10,172 bases of DNA. Origin: an uncultured Flavobacteriales bacterium (GTDB lineage: Bacteria > Bacteroidota > Bacteroidia > Flavobacteriales > Crocinitomicaceae). Each line of letters starts with the position of its first letter. Position 1 is the stretch's first letter. This document shows, one piece after another, positions 7,060 through 10,172 of this stretch. The position numbers were made by a program, and so were the translations under genes. The DNA is taken from contig CAMLDR010000150.1 in assembly GCA_946478775.1 (NCBI GenBank), forward strand, positions 1-10,172, read 5' to 3'. The notes beneath the pieces are model-generated. The model was not told the origin of the DNA. It saw only the letters and a program-made list of their open reading frames with translations, and did no database searches.

Positions 7060-8145
7060 TTGAAAAAAATTAAATGTAATTCTTACACGGTAGAAGTCGG
7101 TAACCTGGAACTTTCTTCTTTCCCGGCTTTGCTCCATGAATCTTATAAAGATGTTCGGAAAGTCATCGTGGTGGATGAGAATACACACGACTTTTGTTTG
7201 GAATACCTTTTAACTGCTTTTCCGACACTGGAAGATGCAGAGGTGATTTTATTGCCTACAGGAGAAGAGAATAAAGTCATGGAAGTTTGTTTCCAGGTAT
7301 TGGAAGCGCTTTCTGATTACGAAATTGTTCGCTCTGACTTAATCATTACACTGGGTGGTGGCGTTGTAAGCGATATGGGAGGTTTCATTGCTTCTATTTA
7401 TAAAAGAGGTTTGCCGTGCATTCATATCCCAACCTCGTTGATGGGAATGGTAGATGCCGCAATTGGAGGAAAAACCGGAATAGACCTGGGGAATTTTAAA
7501 AACCAGATAGGAACATTCTACGATCCGGTGGCGGTTTATGTCGATCAGCGCTTTTTGGCTACCCTTCCGGAAGAGGAATGGAGAAGTGGCTTTGCAGAAG
7601 TATTGAAACACGCATTGATTGCTGATGAGAAAGAATGGGACCGTTTAATTGACAGTAAGCAGGACGAGTTGTTTTCTGAAGAAAATGTCCGTAAAATCCT
7701 GGAAAAATCCATTGCAGTCAAAGCGAAAGTGGTTACGGAAGATCCTACTGAAAAAGGAAAACGCAAGTCTTTGAATTTTGGACATACCATTGGCCATGCA
7801 ATTGAAGGATATTACCTGGAATTGAATCCAATGCCTCATGGCAACTGCATAGCACTCGGAATGATAGCTGAAGCTTTTTTGTCAAACCAAAAAGGAACTT
7901 TGTCTTCGGATGAATTGAATGAGATTGTGCAGGTGATGAAGGCGTTGTATCCGTGTCCGGAAGATTTGCTGACCGGGGTTGGGGTTATGCTGGAAATCAT
8001 GAAGAACGACAAGAAAAACGATCAGCTGGGGGTAAGAACCTGTTTATTGAATAAGATAGGAGAGTGCTCCTGGAATCACCTGATCGATGAGAATGATATC
8101 AAGGCGGCGTTTAATTATTTGTATCAGGCGTATTATAAAAATTAG
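7060..8145 (+). CDS. aroB: 3-dehydroquinate synthase
   Basis: AroB converts DAHP to 3-dehydroquinate, the second step of the shikimate pathway to aromatic amino acids, using NAD+ and a divalent metal (usually Zn) in the cytoplasm. The 361 residues match the family length. Visible motifs are LPTGEENK (65-72), the NAD-binding ITLGGGVVSDMGGF (96-109), IPTSLMGMVDAAIGGKTGID (123-142), RSGFAEVLKHALI (175-187), LNFGHTIGHAIE (238-249) and PHGNCIALGM (259-268). By alignment with the characterised Aspergillus enzyme, Glu180, His242 and His260 are the metal ligands and all are present. The start is TTG at 7060: the frame is closed upstream at 7021-7023, no ATG lies between, and the first in-frame internal ATG falls past residue 70, inside conserved sequence. 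The stop codon lies within the left edge of a terminator hairpin. Confidence 0.97.
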   Translation: MKKIKCNSYTVEVGNLELSSFPALLHESYKDVRKVIVVDENTHDFCLEYLLTAFPTLEDAEVILLPTGEENKVMEVCFQVLEALSDYEIVRSDLIITLGGGVVSDMGGFIASIYKRGLPCIHIPTSLMGMVDAAIGGKTGIDLGNFKNQIGTFYDPVAVYVDQRFLATLPEEEWRSGFAEVLKHALIADEKEWDRLIDSKQDELFSEENVRKILEKSIAVKAKVVTEDPTEKGKRKSLNFGHTIGHAIEGYYLELNPMPHGNCIALGMIAEAFLSNQKGTLSSDELNEIVQVMKALYPCPEDLLTGVGVMLEIMKNDKKNDQLGVRTCLLNKIGECSWNHLIDENDIKAAFNYLYQAYYKN

Positions 8146-8173
8146 TAGGTATGCGATGCCTCGCGTACCTACT
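8144..8173. terminator. Bidirectional hairpin terminator between aroB and the MerR gene
   Basis: AGTAGGTATGCG (8144-8155) pairs with CGCGTACCTACT (8162-8173) over 12 positions, with one T-G wobble and a 6-base loop. Five Ts follow at 8179-8183 on the + strand; on the - strand the sequence just past the stem reads AATTTTTATAA. Placement between two convergent genes fits a shared terminator. The left arm begins inside the aroB TAG stop codon, and the + strand T-run touches the MerR stop codon. Confidence 0.8.
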
Positions 8174-8181
8174 GCAAATTT

Positions 8182-8538
8182 TTATTTCTTCAGTTCCAAC
8201 AATTTCGATTTGATTTTTTCCAGTTTATCTATCAAAACCTCGTTTTGAGTTCCGCTATTTCCTTCGGGAGTACTTTTTTCACCGGATTTCAGCGCTTTTT
8301 TCGCTCCGTCAAGCGTATATCCCTGTTCTTTTACCAGTTGGTAAATCTTGTTAAAATGCTCAATGTCTTTTACGGTAAATAATCGATTCCCCTTTTTGTT
8401 CTTCTTTGGCTGGATAACGGTGAATTCTTTTTCCCAAAACCTTATTAAAGAGGTGTTTACGTCAAATATGGCAGCAACCTCTCCGATGGAGTAATACAAC
8501 TTGGTTAATACAATATTTTCTAATTTACTCAAGACCAA
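8182..8538 (-). CDS. Small MerR-family transcriptional regulator
   Basis: The protein is up to 118 residues. An N-terminal winged helix-turn-helix of the MerR type spans about 15-85: YYSIGEVAAIFDVN (15-28) is the recognition region, RFWEKEF (33-39) the typical end of helix 2, and a wing with GNRLFTVKDIEHF at 50-62 follows. The C-terminal third is a low-complexity linker (about 85-100) and a short amphipathic helix (101-118) that could dimerise; there is no effector-binding domain and no metal-binding cysteine. The frame has no ATG: candidate starts are TTG at 8538 (directly after an in-frame stop), TTG at 8532, or TTG at 8499, just before the YYSIGEV motif. Similar short MerR proteins are common in Flavobacteriales, with no function I can name. 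It diverges from the NlpC/P60 gene, which it may control. Confidence 0.88.
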   Translation of the reverse strand: MVLSKLENIVLTKLYYSIGEVAAIFDVNTSLIRFWEKEFTVIQPKKNKKGNRLFTVKDIEHFNKIYQLVKEQGYTLDGAKKALKSGEKSTPEGNSGTQNEVLIDKLEKIKSKLLELKK

Positions 8539-8543
8539 TCATT

Positions 8544-8572
8544 TTGTTTTCGTGAAAATAATGATAATTTTG
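8544..8572 (+). promoter_or_regulatory. Bacteroidota-type promoter of the NlpC/P60 gene
   Basis: TTG at 8544-8546 (within TTTTG) serves as the -33 element and TAATTTTG at 8565-8572 is a full match to the TAnnTTTG -7 consensus; the spacing of 18 bases is close to that of known Bacteroidota promoters. The -7 box ends 16 bases before the ATG at 8589, predicting a very short leader. It is the only candidate in the window with both boxes. Confidence 0.6.
8547..8558. promoter_or_regulatory. Short inverted repeat in the promoter spacer, possible operator
   Basis: TTTTC-GT-GAAAA forms perfect 5-base arms around a 2-base centre and lies entirely within the spacer between the -33 and -7 boxes. MerR-family regulators classically bind a dyad in the promoter spacer, and a MerR gene starts 9 bases away on the opposite strand. 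The arms are short and AT-rich, so chance is a serious alternative. Confidence 0.25.
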
Positions 8573-8588
8573 CACCGTCAGAAATATT

Positions 8589-9176
8589 ATGTCCTTAAAA
8601 ACTTACATATTTTCGATAGCTGTAATTCTAACGAGTAACGCGCTTCAGGCGCAAACAGCTATAGGTTCTTTACCTCAAAAGAGTCAGGCGTCACCTGACA
8701 CCCTGACGAAGCAGGCAAATGCATCAGCAATACTGGCCATCGATACTGCTCCGAAAATCAACAAACAGGTAGAAGAAATCATTCAATTCGCCAAAAAATT
8801 CTTAGGAACTCCATACCATTACGCAGGTTCTACACCATCCGGTTTCGACTGCAGTGGTTTTATTTACTACGTTATGGGCAACTTCGGAATGCGTTTGTCG
8901 CGCTCAAGTCCCGGACTTGCTGAATTTGGAAAAACCGTGAAGTTATCGGAGTTACAACCCGGCGATCTGATGTTCTTTAAAGGAAGAAGTACCCGTTCAG
9001 CCGGAGTTGGGCACGTGGCAATGGTGGTGGAAGTAAAAGAAGGTGTGATCAAGTTTATTCACAGTTCTACTTCACGAGGTGTGATCATTGATACCTTTAA
9101 CAACAGCGGATATTACGTCCCTCGTTATTTAAAATCGAAACGTTTGGATTACGGAGGAATTACTCCGAAGAATTAA
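8589..9176 (+). CDS. Secreted NlpC/P60 (C40) cell-wall peptidase
   Basis: This 195-residue protein starts with a signal peptide (about 1-22, ending ALQAQ), followed by an unstructured Ser/Thr/Ala/Gln-rich stretch to about residue 55 and an NlpC/P60 domain at about 60-182. The catalytic triad is visible: Cys88 in FDCSGF, His142 in VGHVAMV, and His158 in FIHSS. The upstream TPYHYAGSTPSG and the QPGDLMFF segment (123-130) are also typical. Such enzymes cleave peptidoglycan stem peptides, usually the gamma-D-Glu to diamino acid bond, in the periplasm. No SH3 or LysM wall-binding domain is attached, so it is the single-domain form. The start follows a good promoter closely and has no Shine-Dalgarno sequence. 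Its stop codon overlaps that of the convergent MFS gene. Confidence 0.94.
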   Translation: MSLKTYIFSIAVILTSNALQAQTAIGSLPQKSQASPDTLTKQANASAILAIDTAPKINKQVEEIIQFAKKFLGTPYHYAGSTPSGFDCSGFIYYVMGNFGMRLSRSSPGLAEFGKTVKLSELQPGDLMFFKGRSTRSAGVGHVAMVVEVKEGVIKFIHSSTSRGVIIDTFNNSGYYVPRYLKSKRLDYGGITPKN

Positions 9177-10172
9177 TGTTTGGCCTTCACGGTTTTCAAA
9201 TGCCATAGCAGGTAGATCACGCAGATGAATGCCATTGCTGCACCAAACAAAAACACATTCCCAATTGATTCCAGGTTGTTTTGATACCAAAGATTGGTAG
9301 ATAAGGCACCACCAAGCACTCCGAATTCCAAAGCGATAAACATGGTCCCGGTTCCGCGACCGCGTCTGTTTGGGGGCGAAAGATCAGCGGTCCAGGCAAA
9401 AATGGTGGGTGAGATTACCCCGGTTGCGATCCCAAAAACAATGGAAGAAATGTAATACCAGGTTTCTGTTTTTGACATACCGATCAGAACCATCGAAATA
9501 CAAAGGATCACCATACCAACAGCCAGTGTTTCCCTTCTCCCATAAGTGTCGGATACTTTTCCCGTTACCAAACGGATCAGGATGGTTGCCATGACATAAA
9601 ACACAAAGAATGCACCTTTATTGGCAATGTGTAAATGATCTGAAATATCGGGTGAAAGCACTAAAATGATTCCTGAGCACATCGCAGAAAGGAACATCAC
9701 AATTGCAACGGGAATAACACTTGGTTCAATAATCTCATCGGAATTGATTTTCAGGTGTTCCAACTGGAATTTATGCGTTTTAACCAGCGTTTCTTTCACA
9801 TTGAAAAACAAAATGTAAGATAAAGCCGTAAACAAAGCTGCTGTAAAAAACAGTGCATCCCGGTTTCCGACTTCCACAATGAAACTCGAAAGACCTTGTC
9901 CGATTCCCATCCCGATTGAAATAAAGGTTCCCCAAAGCCCCATTCCAAAACCACGTTTGTCTTCCGGCAGAATATCGGTGATGAGGGCAGTAGCACCGGT
10001 CGGATAGAATCCAACACTAAATCCGTGTAAAAAGCGAAGAAGCAATAAAAACCAGGCTGCAAATGCAAAGGAATAAAGGGAACAAACAACAACGGAGATC
10101 AGCAATCCAATCAACATGACCGAATCGAGCACGATCGTGCGCGTGCTGTGCGGATAGCGCATCGCGTATTGC
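9173..10172 (-). CDS. Major facilitator superfamily transporter (5' end outside the window)
   Basis: The frame is open to the right edge, so the ATG at 10160-10162 is probably internal. The visible part, about 332 codons, holds ten hydrophobic segments that fit MFS helices 3-12, meaning helices 1 and 2 (roughly 60-70 residues) lie beyond the window. Counting from that ATG, RFLHGFSVGFYPTGA (43-57) is the helix-4 signature and LPEDKRGFGMGLWG (65-78) the following loop and helix-5 start. A long central loop sits near 128-150. GKVSDTYGRR (201-210) is the second-half copy of MFS motif A between helices 8 and 9. Closest in style to drug or metabolite H+ antiporters, but the substrate cannot be read from sequence. 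It overlaps the NlpC/P60 gene by 4 bases tail to tail. Confidence 0.92.
   Translation of the reverse strand, partial: QYAMRYPHSTRTIVLDSVMLIGLLISVVVCSLYSFAFAAWFLLLLRFLHGFSVGFYPTGATALITDILPEDKRGFGMGLWGTFISIGMGIGQGLSSFIVEVGNRDALFFTAALFTALSYILFFNVKETLVKTHKFQLEHLKINSDEIIEPSVIPVAIVMFLSAMCSGIILVLSPDISDHLHIANKGAFFVFYVMATILIRLVTGKVSDTYGRRETLAVGMVILCISMVLIGMSKTETWYYISSIVFGIATGVISPTIFAWTADLSPPNRRGRGTGTMFIALEFGVLGGALSTNLWYQNNLESIGNVFLFGAAMAFICVIYLLWHLKTVKAKH

Noticed and set aside
10160..10162. ATG as the true start of the MFS transporter
   Set aside because: The frame stays open to the window edge and the first two expected membrane helices are missing, so the gene continues outside.

Overview
The window looks like ordinary chromosome from a Bacteroidota bacterium, most likely of the order Flavobacteriales. 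A Fluviicola-like or other Crocinitomicaceae member is a reasonable guess but is not proven. The signs are: a large PKD-repeat surface protein with a type IX secretion (T9SS) type-B C-terminal sorting domain; start codons with little or no Shine-Dalgarno complement; -7 boxes of the Bacteroidota form TAnnTTTG; moderately low GC; and housekeeping genes whose sequences resemble flavobacterial versions. I see no mobile element, CRISPR array, tRNA, rRNA, integrase or toxin-antitoxin pair. No gene-free stretch exceeds about 172 bases.

Left block (1-2714, + strand): the last four codons of what is probably guaA (GMP synthase), then a secreted protein with three LysM domains and a periplasmic-binding-protein-like C-terminal half, then hemF (oxygen-dependent coproporphyrinogen III oxidase), whose start overlaps the LysM gene by 8 bases. 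Middle block (2887-5730, + strand): a 947-residue modular adhesin-like T9SS cargo. Right of it, on the - strand and convergent with it, is a monofunctional proline dehydrogenase (5805-6980). A strong bidirectional terminator (5789-5820) lies between them and forms the last codons of the dehydrogenase gene.

Right block (7060-10172): aroB (3-dehydroquinate synthase, TTG start) diverges from proline dehydrogenase and converges on a small MerR-type regulator, with a second bidirectional hairpin terminator (8144-8173) starting inside the aroB stop codon. The MerR gene diverges from a secreted NlpC/P60 (C40) cell-wall peptidase across a 50-base gap. That gap holds a near-consensus Bacteroidota promoter with a short inverted repeat in its spacer. 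The peptidase meets an MFS transporter tail to tail, both stop codons lying in a shared TTAA; the MFS gene runs off the right edge.

Functionally the window mixes core metabolism (purine, haem, shikimate, proline catabolism) with envelope proteins (LysM receptor-like protein, T9SS adhesin, NlpC/P60 hydrolase, MFS transporter). The least understood items are the LysM plus binding-protein fusion, the N-terminal domain of the T9SS cargo and the MerR/peptidase control region. I did not find a clear new multi-gene system.
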